From Epiperipatus broadwayi (lineage: Eukaryota > Onychophora > Udeonychophora > Euonychophora > Peripatidae), in contig JAQFVV010000258.1 of assembly GCA_028023455.1 (NCBI GenBank), forward strand, positions 796,501-860,500: a stretch of 64,000 nt of DNA, written 5' to 3'. Every line of letters starts with the position of its first letter. Positions within the stretch are counted from its first letter, which is position 1. A program made the translations under genes and the position numbers. Under the pieces are notes generated by a model. The model was not told where the DNA came from and did no database searches. It saw only the letters and a list, made by a program, of their open reading frames with translations. Positions 1 through 12,477 of this stretch are shown here, one piece after another.

Positions 1-59
1 GAACTTCACTTGGATTAAAAACTTTGAGATATTACAATGTTCCGAGTTTTTAGTTTCAA

Positions 60-785
60 TAGTAATAATTTAATAAATGTTTATACATTTAACAGCAGTA
101 CAGCTTTTTTTTCATGTTACAAATATTTATTTTATTCAGCTAAATGCTTTCAATTCTAAATGTTTGTTAAACTCTATATTTTAAAATTGTTTTGTATATT
201 ATAGATCGAATTAGCATAAAATTGAATTTAGAAGTTTATTCTAATAAAGTAATAGATCCCATTTTTTAGAAAGAGAGGTGCTAGTTTTTTATTTATGGCA
301 TGCATATTTTTACCTATAGACCACATCTCCACCTTTCTCTTTCTGTCATCTCTATCAGAGCAAATGATATCAGTTCCAGAGAGTTTGAAGTTGTGGCCTA
401 ACTACAACCTGTGATCTAAAAATATAGATGAGTGCTCAGAAAGATGACAGAAAGAGAAAGGTGAAGGAAGCATCGTCTATAGCTAAAGATATGCATACCA
501 TAAATATAAAAAAAACTAGCAGCCCTCTTTCTAAAAAATGACATCTATAACTTCCAGTACAGTTATTAGAATGTAAATTAACTTTTAAATTTTCAATTTT
601 ATGCTAATTCGATCTATAATATACAAAACCACTTTATAATGAGAGTTTAACGAACTTTAATTGTATAATGCTATGATTATGTTATGTGTCCGTATTAAAC
701 GCACTTAGCTGAATAAAATAAATATTTGTAATATGAAAAAAACCTGCCCTCCTAAATGTATGAATATTTACTAAATCATTATAGC
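60..785. repeat. fold-back (inverted-repeat) element, about 725 bp
   Basis: The two halves are imperfect reverse complements meeting near position 422. Examples are the block ATTTATTTTATTCAGCTA near 125-142 against its complement near 704-722, the CTTTCTCTTTCTGTCATC block (337-354) against 439-458, and GATCGAATTAGCATAAAA (203-220) against 599-617. Arms are about 330 bp and diverged. There is no coding potential. This is typical of a long-TIR MITE or foldback element. No target-site duplication could be assigned. Confidence 0.8.
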
Positions 786-1473
786 TAGTGCATAAAAATT
801 GATAAAATAAATTTTTATAGTTTAAGTAGTATAAAAGAAAAAAAGGTGATTTCTAGATAGATATATGCAATCTAATGCTTCTCATTAGCTAAACATTAGT
901 ATGAGAAGAGTTGATGGCAATGCAATATGTGTCTTGTTGATATAAATTGTGAGTAGAAAAATAAAACCATTACTCCTATTAACGCATAGTTATAATACTA
1001 AATGAATTCTATATAACTTACTGCAATTTTATGTTGGAGGAAAAGAGATGTTTTGAAATTCAAATTATAAATATCAAATTCTAAAATGAAAAAATCAGAA
1101 ATTTTTTATGAATGAAATAATTTTACATTTTTATTATAATATTCATGAATCATTTCACTATTCTAAAGCCATCTATCTGTAAGCCTGATTAATCGATAAT
1201 ATTATACCCACCATACTAGATCACTTTCTGATATTGGACAAGATATTGAAAGTATTTTAAAATGTATGAGACTTTCTGCTTGATGACTGTCTCATCAGTC
1301 ATAACAGAGTATTCAAACAGGCAGTGATAATCTTCATAATTGGTTATTTTTGATTCTTGTCACTCTTTTAACAAAATTTAATTGAGTATCTTCTGCTCTA
1401 AACAAGCCTTATAAACTTTCAGTGACACAGGTGTAAGTGCTTCATTATATACATTATTAAGATATAATTGTAT
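786..1473. other. AT-rich sequence, nothing recognised
   Basis: Low-complexity AT-rich DNA without coding, RNA or repeat signatures I can support. Confidence 0.5.
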
Positions 1474-2076
1474 GGGATTTGAACACAGACTTTCAAGCTC
1501 CCTTCAGCTGTCCATTATATCTCATATAACCAATACATATGACACATACATGTGAAAAAGATAAATGATCTCCAATATATGTAATTTTTAAATAAAGCAC
1601 TGGTCCAGATCATCATCTCCCCTATATATATATAATCACTGCTTGGTTTATATTAAGATAGCAAATCTTCAAACTTTAATGGACAGGCTTCAGTCTACTC
1701 CACCCTCCAATTCTTCAGCCACCCACGGCATTGAAAAATCTGATGATAGCACATGTAAATTCCTTGTTGATGCCAATATTATTATTATCATGCCCATGTT
1801 GATTTTAAGTCACCCTGACCCCTAATGCATAGGACTTTGTTCATTTAAATACACAACAAAAGGATGGGCAGGATACAGACTAAATTTGTAATATTTCAAT
1901 ACAAATATAATTCATATACTTGGAGTTTAGCTATAATATCAGGAGATTTGCAAACAGACTTTCAAGCAAAAGTTGGAGGAAGTATGAAGGTTTGGTATGC
2001 ATGGTCATGTGTATCGGTTGTATAAAAGAGTGGATAGCTCAAGGGAGCCTGAAAATCTGTGTTCAAATCCTCTATA
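1474..2076. mobile_element. family A element, eroded copy (hammerhead lost)
   Basis: Terminal inverted repeats are GGGATTTGAACACAGACTTT at 1474 and its complement ending near 2076 (..AATCTGTGTTCAAATCC..). The interior (about 1640-1960) matches the interior of the 61-kb copy, including GTCACCCTGACCCCT (1810-1824) and GGATGGGCAGGATACA (1862-1877). The left arm keeps the flanks of the ribozyme module (TCCAATATATGTA near 1571, TGGTCCAGATCATCATCTCC near 1601-1620). The CUGAUGA segment between them is deleted, so this copy cannot cleave. Short frames here (for example 1643-1825) run through repeat sequence and are not genes. Confidence 0.8.
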
Positions 2077-3203
2077 ATTAATTACATCTAAACTCATGTA
2101 TATGAATTACGCTTGTATGGAAATATTAAGATATGTAAAATTGTTATAAAATAAAGTAATGAACTGAGTGGTCTTATTAAATTACCTTAGAAAGAAGTAT
2201 TTTTAAATGTACTATATAATAAATGAACAGAAGTAAGTATAACAACTGGTATATTTTCAAACTATTAAATGTTTGAATTGTTATTTATTTACATTTCTTA
2301 CAATATATATTGTAATGAATTTTAAAAAAATAGAACATTTTTTCACTACCCCCCCTCCCCGACAGAAAATCTTTAAGAAGTAAAAAAAAATAGACTGTAA
2401 AGACTTGAAGTTCATATAAAGAGCAAAATAACTTCATAAATTTATGAAAATTCATATTAAAAGCTTTACAGTAATAAAATCTCAACAATATAAACATCAT
2501 TTAAAATTTTTATTTGCTTCTAGACTACAAAACTGAGGGGAGGGGGATAATAATAAATAAAGGCGGAAAAACTTTTTAGTTAAAAACTCATGCATCTTTC
2601 AATATTTCCTTTTGACTTCAAAAAATAAAGCAGTCAAACAAATTTCAACCCCATTAGAAAGCAGTCCAGCTTCGCCAAGAGTCAATAACAGTATCATTCA
2701 TCAACTAGACAAGAAAATGAATCCCCAGTGAAAAGCTACTTTCATGGCTTTTAAATTTTAAATATACATTCTTTAAATTTGGAATATAAAAAGACTTCAT
2801 TTACAAGTTTTTTCATAAAAATGAATAATATAAAAATATAATTTTATAAGACAAACGAGAAAGTGGGAGGGAAAAGGATTTAAAAGAAATGGAAAAGTTT
2901 TATTTTTAACTTTATAGAAGAACAACACAGACATAAAATTATTATATATAAATGAATGATAATTCAAATATTTTACAAGCATTTACCAGTTTTGTCTACA
3001 AATGCACTTGTGCCCCTTGGCCAATCTAAAATATGACATCTGGAATTTCTCTTTAAAAAATAATTTTTCAATGCTTAATTATTCTTGATTCTTTGATGTG
3101 AAATAATTTCTAGGATACTTTATATAACTTTTTATCTACTTTAAAGAAGTATAATAACTATATTTTTCTTATTGCATTGCCAAATCCATATATTATAATA
3201 TTA
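2077..3203. other. AT-rich sequence with short C/G-rich tracts
   Basis: No gene is seen. There are C-rich (2349-2361) and G-rich (2536-2548) tracts. The minus-strand frames here are Phe/Tyr/Lys-rich low-complexity translations of AT DNA. Confidence 0.5.
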
Positions 3204-3355
3204 AATCATCGATGCTCTTTATTACTGTTGCACAATGCTTTATATACAACCCCTATATGACACTTTCGATTGCCCCAGCAATCTTCTTCAGAACTGTCAA
3301 AGAGGGTTGGAAATAAAGCATTGTGAAATAGTAATAAAGAGCATAGATGATTTAA
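3204..3355. repeat. family C fold-back element with hammerhead-like core
   Basis: Arms at about 3204-3253 and 3303-3355 are reverse complements (ATCGATGCTCTTTATTACTG against CAGTAATAAAGAGCAT-type sequence), with AATGCTTTAT and the CAACCC/GGGTTG pairing also retained. The spacer holds a strong GATTGC/GCAATC hairpin flanked on the minus strand by CTGAAGA and GAAA. Confidence 0.75.
3246..3310 (-). ncRNA. hammerhead-like ribozyme motif (family C)
   Basis: Read on the minus strand: CUGAAGA (3291-3285), one extra A, a perfect 6-bp stem II GAUUGC/GCAAUC with loop UGGG, then GAAA (3267-3264) and GUGUC ending at a potential GUC cleavage triplet (3261-3259). Outer CAACCC/GGGUUG can pair as distal stem I. 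Weak points are the extra A before stem II, an almost absent stem III and mismatches in proximal stem I. It resembles the hammerhead core but may be inactive or coincidental. Confidence 0.4.
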
Positions 3356-3414
3356 GATTATATTATAACCTTTTATCTAGTAATAAATAATATTCTTCTC
3401 TATTAGTAATCTTG

Positions 3415-3447
3415 TTTGTTTGTGTGTGTGTGTGTTTGTGTTTTTTT
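3415..3447. repeat. TG/T-rich microsatellite
   Basis: A (TG)n run interrupted by TTTG and ending in a T homopolymer. Confidence 0.85.
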
Positions 3448-6400
3448 AGAAAAATAAAGATCAATCACTACACAATGAACCAGAAATTTATATTCTCATC
3501 TTTTAAAAGTTTTCCGAACTAATATAGTTTTTGATAAAATTTGCAATGACACTACCTGATTATAACTGGATAAATGAAAAGACAAAGTCTTAAAAAATAA
3601 ACATATGTTTAGTTGCTCAGATAGTCATGTGACATTTAAGTAACCAAATTACATTATTTCACTTTACTTAGCATAGAATCTATTCTGGAACTTTTAGTTT
3701 AAAAAAAAAAAAAAAACGAATGGGCAAGCAAGATATTTATTTACTAAGAAAAATAAGCAAACATAAGGAGGGAGTGGGACAAATTATCAAGCAATTAAAA
3801 GTATGCAATAAAATTAGAAGAAAAGGGGGGAGTTGGACTTTTATTTAATACATTATCTAATTTATTAATATTGCATTAAAAATACTTTTTATTAATTTAG
3901 TATTGAAAGTTGTACACAAAAAACCATTATACATATTTCATTTTATATTTTTTTAAACTATTAGTATTTTATAAAAAAAATTTAAATTATACAATTATAT
4001 ATGAAAGATACAAAGATTTATATTTGTTGAAATCATATTAAATATTTCATATTGAAGATACTTATATTATTATGAGTTATAATCCAATTTTAATTCCACA
4101 ATAAGCTTACCACTTGTGATATTGTTGTGATTTTTTAATCATAGTCAACATATCCATGTGCTATGATCTTATTTATTATTAAAAAAGAAATATTACCAAT
4201 TGTTAGTGTTCACATTTACAATACTGAAATTATTTTTTTAAGACCAGTCTTAAACTTGTAGTATTTTATTCTTGTCTAGAGTAAGCAATTGCTGTAATCC
4301 AATTTCATTATAGTCCCCATTTGTTATCGATTTCCAAAATATAATTTCTATGGTAGTGCTTCACAACCCTTTTTACATCATAGAACACTTATTGGAAGCT
4401 AACATTTATACAATACACTTCTTTAAATACCAGAGATTACAATAGCATCATGAAAATTATATTCAAATATAAACAAACCAAATAAACTCCTTGTTTTTCT
4501 TTTTTAAAAAAAACTAATCATACAAATATGTCATCAACTATTTTTATACTCAGAGAAGGGTTGATACCCAATCAAAACTAAGCTACTAAAAGATAAGTGT
4601 AAGACTTCATTTAATTACAAGGAGCAAATTATATATTAATTGCATTTGTAGATGTTTAAAATTCACATAATTGTTTTATATATTTATATTATTTCATTAT
4701 AAATCTGTAAATTTACTTTTAATAAATATTGTTATTTATATAGTAGAGCTATGTATGTAATATTATAAAAAAAGGAAGGATTGTTTCTTCTTTATTTTAA
4801 ATAAAAAATTGTCATTAATTTATTACTGATTTGTTTTTTGTTTCCATAGTATACTCACAGTCTTATTTACAGTGTATCCGTTGGAACATAATTTTCTAGG
4901 GTGCTGATTATATATATAAAGAAAATATATAATACCTCTATTCATTCTCCAACTCATAGAGTGAGTAAGTCTAAATAATTCATATTTACACATTACATTA
5001 TAAAAATTATTTTTGTAAAATTATATCAATTCCTCATTCAATTGGTTTCACAGTCCCACTCATATTTATATAAACATAGCAATCTAATAAAATAAACTAT
5101 ATCAAAATAAAATTTAATAAATAATAATAATTCTGTGATTACAATTAAAGAACATCAATTAACAAATATACATAAACTGCTCACTATAATGTAAATATTT
5201 TAATACTAGCAAAAGCTGCATATAACAATGATTTTAAAAATAATAGATATAATCACATGATATGCCACATGACATGTTTAACTTTAAAAATATTTTCTAA
5301 ATGACTATTCATTACATAATAGTTAATGTTATAAAAAAATGTCATTAACAAAGTTTAATAAGATAGTTTTAAAGTACAATTTGATTTGCAAAGTACAAAA
5401 GATTTCATTTCTTTATTGATAACTTCAGTTTGCAAAATTTATCATGTCCATATTGCACATAAACCATTGCTTTGAAATTTCACAGTTAAATTTTAGAATT
5501 ATTCCATTTTAATTACACGTCTTTAACATATAACTTCTTTTTTTTTAATTTGTTTTATTTTAATTTTTTTTTTTTTTTTTACAATTTTTTTTTATATATA
5601 AAATTATTTCTATCTTCCTAGGATATTAGAAGTTTAAATGGCTCTAAAATAAATACAAATAAGTACTTTTTAATAGTACAATCCCTAAAAATATATTCTA
5701 GCAATATAATTTTCATTCATTATTTTTAAATATTTTATTAAACTTAATTAGTGATTTCATAAAGGTATGATTTGATTTATTACAATTCTATAATCATTCT
5801 GAAATAATAAATTACATTATTAATCTATCACAATATGATAGCAAAAAAAGCTATTCATTAACAAATATACAAATTCCAACTGCCTATTAGTATACACATA
5901 TAAGAACTGTATTTATTAATAACAAATGAATATTCCCTTAAAAAAAATTACAGTTTAAAAATATAAAATATTTTGATGTCATTTTCAAAAAAAAAAAAAC
6001 ACACACACACTCAAGCTAATTTATTTTAAATGCAAAACATAGTGTCTCCTAATTTACTTTCATTCCAGATATCTTTATCAGTAAGCACTAGAAATTTTTA
6101 AAAAATTCAATGTCATAAATAAAACAATAGTAGCTTGTTGGATTGCATAACTTTATCCAGCTCGCTCTTAAGAAACGGAATTACCACTAATTACATCTAT
6201 TAATAAGCACTATACCTGATAATCACAATAAATTTAACAGAAAATAGCCTATAGTGATTTTACAATATGCAGGTATAGGGGGTTATAACACAAAAATAGT
6301 AATTTATACTAATTTGAATCTCCGATTTCAAAATTTTAGGGTTATAAACGGTCATTTTGTTTTACAAAAGATAATTTGCTTCTAGTTTAAACAAAACTCT

Positions 6401-6489
6401 TTATTACTATTAACCGATCACAAGACTTCAAAATGAAACCAATAAAATATCACATGACTCTATCTTATGATTTCAGGTACTCAAAGTTA
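3448..6489. other. AT-rich intergenic DNA; one possible hAT end
   Basis: Homopolymer A/T tracts (for example A-run 3703-3717, T-run about 5565-5580) and short AT repeats, with no genes. The sequence near 4352-4440 (GTGCTTCACAACCCTTTTTA onward) resembles a decayed hAT-type terminus of the CAGTGGTTCTCAACC kind, but I found no partner end. Confidence 0.4.
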
Positions 6490-6594
6490 TTTATGCAGAA
6501 TACTTTTTTCTTCATCACATCTATGCCACTTACTGTGAGCTGCAATAATTAATTAATGTAGATCAGAATGCTTAATAAATCCTATCCAGTGCTG

Positions 6595-6660
6595 TTTAAG
6601 CAATATCCTCAGGCTAGTTTTAATCTTATGGCTTTCCCCAGTGAGAAACTTTGGATCTTG
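6595..6660 (-). ncRNA. degenerate hammerhead motif (family B, left arm)
   Basis: The minus strand has GATCCAAAG, then CTCACTGGGGAAAGCC in place of CUGAUGA, and AAAACTAGCC in place of GAAACUAGUC. Catalytic-core residues are changed, so it is probably inactive. Confidence 0.5.
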
Positions 6661-6879
6661 GACCAGTATCTGAACCTTTATAATCTAGTGGGCTTTACCT
6701 CTGCCAGTTACTATTTATCTTTCTTTTTCATTATGAAGCTATAGACACAAACTGGCTTAGATTGAAAATATTTATATGTTTTTCAAATTGCATTAATAGC
6801 TTGATAGTGAAACAGGAAGATAAATGATGGCTGTCAGAGGAAAAGTGCATGAGATTCTAAAAGTCCAGATACTGGTCCA

Positions 6880-6942
6880 AGATCCAAACCTCTCACTGAT
6901 AAAAGCCATAAATTTGAAACTATTCTAGGAATATTAGATAGG
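6880..6942 (+). ncRNA. degenerate hammerhead motif (family B, right arm)
   Basis: GATCCAAACCTCTCA, CTGATAA (6896-6902, so conserved G8 is A), a weak stem II, GAAAC (6916-6920), then TATTC where the better copies read TAGTC. It aligns to the intact family B copy at 49.14 kb. It is probably inactive because of the G8 change. Confidence 0.55.
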
Positions 6943-7182
6943 AGACTATTGGATAGGAATTTATTAAATACTATCATTTACATCTGTTAATCACTAGAGC
7001 TTATAGTAAGTGACACAGATGTGAAGGAAAAAAATGCATATAAATTGCATTTAAAGAAGCATAAATACTTTTATAAAAGATTATTCTGCATTCTATTGAT
7101 ATTTCAGCTAATATTTGTATGATGAAAATGCATTCTAATAGAAGTATGATTTTCAAAATTTAGACATCTTTGAAAATAAATA

Positions 7183-7497
7183 CAGACAGTCCTTGACTTT
7201 CATACATTCGACTTTCATACAATTCATTGTTTCGTGGAAAGGGCAATAGAAAAAGACACAGCATGTTATGTAATTTTTAATCAAGAGGAAAAAAAGAAGA
7301 GTGAATTTCAACTAACACTTGATAAATTTATTTAAAAAACACAGATAGTAATCAATAAAGTATATTATTTATGTAAATGCTAATATACCTCATAAAAAAA
7401 AAAAAAATTTTAAAACACTTATTGATGTTTTTTTATATTGTTCAACTTTTGTACATGTTTCAAAAACCAATTAGATATGAAGGTCGAGGATCGACTG
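7183..7497. mobile_element. pogo/Tigger-like MITE (TA duplication)
   Basis: The left end CAGACAGTCCTTGACTTTCA and the complement of the right end CAGTCGATCCTCGACCTTCA form terminal inverted repeats, each flanked by TA (7181-7182, 7498-7499). The CAGT..TCC/TCGACTT-type terminus and TA target are characteristic of pogo/Tigger members of Tc1/mariner. The interior is AT-rich and non-coding, so it would need a transposase in trans. Confidence 0.75.
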
Positions 7498-7499
7498 TA

Positions 7500-9302
7500 T
7501 AGCAAATACGATAAACTTACAAGATCTTGAATACTGTAGATTAGAACATTGGAAGTAATTAACAGTCAGTGAAAATCCTTATTTAGAAGAGAATTCCTAT
7601 CTGATAAAATATTTTTCATAGCTTTTCTAATCAAGAAAAAGTCATTCAGCTTTCAAAATACATTACATATTTTAACACTAAGAACATAATTCTTGACTCG
7701 AGTTAAGGAAGATTATTATTTAAATATAAATCCAGTGTTAAAATTGATAAGGTTAAGAGAAAGGAAAAAAATCCATCTTCATGAAGATATAGATATAAGC
7801 AATATGCATCTATCTTGTAACTTTATATATAAATAAACAGTAAATGATTCATTGCTTGGAGATAATAAAAAAATTAAGAAAAAGAAGTGACACCTCTAAA
7901 CCATACAATGAACTTTAATTACTTAAAAAGATAAAAAGTACTTTAATCATTCCATAAAAAGAAACATGTCTTCGGTGCATTCTGGGTGTTTTATGGGACT
8001 ACTATAATTTTCAGCTTTTCTTCACTATTTTACAATCATCTATAATGCTATTTAAAAGCACAAGTGGAAGCCAAAATTTATATTGTTTTATTAGTTTTAA
8101 GTAAAATCTGAAGATATTGGTATCATAAAGGTATGACTAATTCAAAGGAGCTGACTTGTAACATCATAATACAAAGAAACTGACAACACAACTGATTATT
8201 TGTTGTTTCCAGGCTTTAAAAGTGAGTTTTTTTTACTACGATTTGAGAGGAAAAAATGTAATTTTCAGTAATTTATTTCAAATTTATGCCTATCTATGCA
8301 ATATATTTGAAAATATTTACTTTAAACAAAAAATAATATGTCATTACAATTACATTTTATTTGAAAAGGTTTGTTTTAAGAAGATAAGTCAAATGAAACC
8401 ATAATCATGGTGAAGCAAAAATTAGTAATTGATCTGCTGGGGAAAAAAAATCTTTCATAAATGCCAATGCTGAAACTTTTTATAAAATTTTAATAATAAT
8501 AAATGCAATTTTAAAACAAGAGTTTTATTGCTTGATGATGTGTCAACAAATATTCATTTTGATTTTAAAAATGGACTTCAAATACAAAAATAATCTGTTC
8601 AATGTGTTTTTTTAAATGGTATTGGCAATAATCAAATTTTAAAAAAAAAGTACTTTATTGCATGTTTTGTATTTTGGAAAGTTCAGATATTATGTTTTAG
8701 AATGTTTTACATTTGTAAACTTTTATTTGTAAAAAACAATATAAAGATTATCAAAATATAATGTAAAATAAAAGATTAATTGTAGAAATAAAATATTGCA
8801 AATATAATTGTAACTACCACTAGGACTTTCAAATAAAGAATGATAATAGTTAATTACTAAAATGGTTAAGCTCTTGACAATAAGACTCCATGGATTTTCT
8901 GAGTATATGTTTTTTGCCCCAAAGTAATTTAAATAGTGAATCAACACTGATGCTAATTCATTACTGTTTGCCATATTTTAATATCTACAGGTACATCATA
9001 CTTTAACCTGTTAATATGTTCTAAAAATAGAAATTTGTTGTTTAATTGGTGTAAAAGTTTAAACTTCTGTTATATATTAAAGTATAGTATAATAAATTTT
9101 AAAAAATCAAAACCAAATTATTATGATTGTACATAATTAATTTATGCTGAAATATACAAATTAAAGACATTTCATTAAAACCTATAGTTATAAAATTTTT
9201 CAATATTTGTTTGACAGTGAAAGTATAAAATAGAAAATGTCTAATATTTTTAATATTAAAAAAGCTTTTCAAATCTAAATGTAAAATTTAAATTTACCAA
9301 AT
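7500..9302. other. AT-rich sequence, no supported gene
   Basis: Only short frames, rich in Phe, Lys, Asn and Ile as expected from AT composition. Confidence 0.5.
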
Positions 9303-9313
9303 AAAAAGGTACT

Positions 9314-12300
9314 GTTTTTTTTTTATAAATATAAAAATTTTATTATGAAACAGTGAATACAAGTAAACGGATGATACAAACAGAAGGTGAGATCAATAAA
9401 TTTGGATTACAGTACTTTACAATGAAAAACAAAAATTACACATTCTGCCAATCGATAAAAACCAAACAAGGAAAAGGTAAATGTTTTTTTGATAACAGAA
9501 CCTCAAGCTATACTTCAGTGATTTACAAGGAGAAACTTCCGAAGTCCTTGTCCCTGGAGGGACAGAGTTTACTTAGGCAACACCAGTTCCACAAGAGATA
9601 TTTCCCTCATTGAGATAGACCAGATTTTACAAGTATATTGGGAAATAACAAAATACTACTGTGAATCCCAGGTAGAAGCAAACCCATTATAGATAGGTTA
9701 TTTTTGGATGTAAGAACAGTCACAATGTGTAAAAGTAGTGGAACTTTAAGGACGTATGAGAATAGCCTGATATGTGGCATCAAATATGTAGAGAGGGGCC
9801 AGGTTTCTAATGAATTTTTTTTGAGTTTATTTATATGTCCAGTGAGCTCTCTGGAGCCGGATTAAAAATGAGCTGACATCAGATGAACCATAGTGAGAAA
9901 AGGATGAAGATTGTTGAGCGGATCTCGGAGAAGGTACCACGATGAATGCTGTTGATGAAAGTTGAAAGAGAAGGATTTTTATTTCTTGAAATAGAGGCTA
10001 CAAAATCTCTGTATGGTTGTAGCGAGAGGCAATGACAAAGAAGGTGCATAGAGGTTTCACCTTCTCTGAGACACAAAGGACAAAGTGAATCAATGCCCAA
10101 GAAATCTCAACAGTGTATAAGGAAATGATTTGTGGGAAGTGCATTAAGATAAGATTGATTTTTAAGAGAAAGTCAAAGAATTTGGGTTCGAGGAAGCACC
10201 ATTTGAATTCTTTGAATAGTATATGGTTGTTAATCTTTAGGAAGGTGGGGCTGGAAAAGACCTCAGGGTTTATAATATGGTAGGCTTCCCAAAAAAATAT
10301 ATTTTCTGTGAGGAGGGTTTATTAGGAATGGTTATAAACTTTTTGATATGGGATGAGTGATGATAACCAGCAGAAGCTTAGAGAAGGGGTTTGTTAGTAG
10401 GGAAAGTTTTGGTAAAAGGTAGGGAATTAGAATATTGTAAAAAAATTCTATAGATGGTATAGGTACATTGGAATTGAAATGTGTCTATGGAATGATGGGA
10501 AAGACCATTAAATTTGGTGTGTTTTTGGAGGTTTCTCAAGCTAATTGTTGCAGCCTTTCCTCCCAGGATCAGATTCATACACATTCTATGAATCTTTCTA
10601 ATTAATGCTTTAGTGAAATCAATATTGCGGTTAAGATACAATATTTTAGGAAAAACAAGGATATTGATGAGGAAGGACTTGGCAAACATGGACATATACA
10701 CCTTGAAAAGGACAGAGATAATTTTGTGTGAGGATTGGAGCAGTTTATCTTGGATCATTCTCCTCATGGCAGTGGAAGACTTAAAACATTAGATAGCCTA
10801 AGAAATTTTGAGATTTTGCTGAAAATGAAGAGGCAATGATGTTACCTGAGACTAATTTCCATGGCAGATGACTTTGTCATATTAAATTGCAGGCCGGATT
10901 AATCTAAAAATTGTTTGAGTATTAGGAGGACCTGAGGAATTAGGTATCTTGAAAGAAAAAACACAGCCAAGTCTTCCATCAAGGTAATGAGGGATATAGA
11001 TGTTTTTAATATTGGGATTTGTTGCAAGGAAGAGACTTCTCAATCTGAAGAAGTAAGGAATTAAGGTAGGTAATAAAAAACAGGATGCTGAGTGGGGAAC
11101 CCTGAGGTATGAAAGCTGTAATAGTAAATGGAGGGGGTAGTTTTCCATTGAGGGAAAGGAAGATTTCTCAAGTACAGAGGTTTTTGATGATGTTGATAAT
11201 TCAGAAGGGAGATGTCATGTTTTCCAAGGAAGGACATGAGATGATTAAGCTGGATGGAATCAAAGGATGCAGTTAAGTCGAGTTGGATTACCACTGGTCT
11301 CGACTGCTTGGCTTCCCTGATATGATCAATAACAATTTTAAAAAGATTAATAGAATCAGCAGTGGATTTTCCATTTTTCGCAAATTGATATTGGGATATA
11401 TTGGGCACAATTTTGGCCTGAATCTTATTTTTAATGACCGATTCGATAACTTTGACCATCAGTGGGGTCATAGAGATGGGTCTAAGGTTCTTAGCGGTGA
11501 AGAAATGATGTTGCACTTGAGGAAAGGCACCATTGCTATGGGTAGAGCACACCGATGTCTCGGATACCAGAAGAAATGTGGTTGATTAGATTATATGTGA
11601 TTGGTAAGGAGAAGTTGGATAAATGTAATAAAAGGAAGCAGGAAATCGCATGCAGACCCAGATGGGTTTTATTGGGTATGGAGCTTAATTTTGCAAAAAT
11701 ATCACTCTCAGTTATGCCCATGGTCAGTGGTTGATGAATCAATTGGAGTGTCTTGTTGGCATTCTGGTGGAAAGGTGGAGAGCTTATCCCTGAAGTAGGT
11801 TAAAATCTCTTGAATCATGTTTGATCCAGTATAGAGCTTGTCCCTTACAATGATGGATAATGGAGTGGCTTGCTTATCTCTGTGATCCAGGGCCCACCTT
11901 ATGTAGCCTCTGGACCAATTATGAGGGTGACTCAAGTAGATCTTAGATTTTTTTTGGGGGGATAGATATTCCACAAGAATAAGCCTCTTGCTTTTGTACT
12001 GAGATTTAAGATGGAATCAATGAGAATTGAGCTTATGGGTAGATTTTTGAGGGTGTTGTTAATCATTTTGAAATCCATTAGGAGCATTGAAGGTCCTTTG
12101 TTACATGAGGTGTAATATGAGAATGATTGACATTAAAATTTGGATAAAGGTGAAAAGGCATCTGTCGATGATAGAGTAATAATTTTTATCTTATCAAAAT
12201 AAATATATGCCTCAGAGAGGATTACTTCAGGAGATGAAGATTTAAGAAGGATTCTAGTGGTAAAGTTTAGATTTAGAATGGAGCATGAATTGAGGTCCAG

Positions 12301-12466
12301 GAAAATTACTGAGGAAAAAGTGAGGTGATCTGAGAAGAGAATGGGTTCAAGAGATGGATCAATAATGAAATGAAGGTCTGGGATATAGTAGAGAAAGTCT
12401 ATGAGAAGTGTATCTTATAGTATAAAAGGAAAAGGCATCTGGCAAGAAAAAGCCTTCACTACACAC
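9314..12466 (-). pseudogene. 5'-truncated LINE (non-LTR retrotransposon) with RT remnants and TSD
   Basis: The minus strand encodes pieces of a non-LTR reverse transcriptase with frameshifts and stops. In order: a linker with RDKLYTGSNMIQEIL (about 11974-11708); RT fingers (11742-11536); KNLRPISMTPLMVKVIE (about 11490-11440); palm motif A LDLTASFDSI (about 11282-11253); a GSPLSILFFIT segment (about 11110-11070) in place of G-PQGS; a decayed YADD region reading LMEDLAVFF (about 10990-10960); a thumb/connector with LILGGKAATISLRNLQK (within 10767-10378); and a C-terminal zinc-like motif CPLC..ETSMHLLCHC (about 10080-10030). The 3' end is a T-run at 9315-9324, the poly(A) tail on the minus strand. 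The 11-mer AAAAAGGTACT occurs at both edges (9303-9313 and 12467-12477) and is the target-site duplication of target-primed reverse transcription. The upstream endonuclease is missing or unrecognisable. The arrangement suggests an L1/Tx1-like clade, but that assignment is uncertain. Confidence 0.88.
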
Positions 12467-12477
12467 AAAAAGGTACT

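Larger units (their letters stand above)
6490..7042. mobile_element. family B fold-back element with two degraded hammerheads
   Basis: Left and right halves are reverse complements (TTCATCACATCTATGCCACTTACT near 6510-6533 against AGTAAGTGACACAGATGTGAAG near 7003-7025). Each arm carries the family B module (GGTCCAAGATCC near 6884, CTCACTGATAAAAGCC near 6893; minus-strand counterpart at about 6601-6660). The spacer is AT-rich without coding potential. Confidence 0.8.

Noticed and set aside
330-460. Possible hammerhead in the first fold-back (CTGATAGA and GAAAG on the minus strand)
   Set aside because: No consistent CUGANGA-stem II-GAAA spacing, and the two arms disagree.
1643-1825. 60-codon plus-strand frame
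   Set aside because: Lies in the interior of a family A repeat. The equivalent segment at 61.3 kb is not open in the same way, so it is not a gene.
11283-11798. Plus-strand frames of 100 and 65 codons
   Set aside because: Antisense shadows of the LINE reverse transcriptase.
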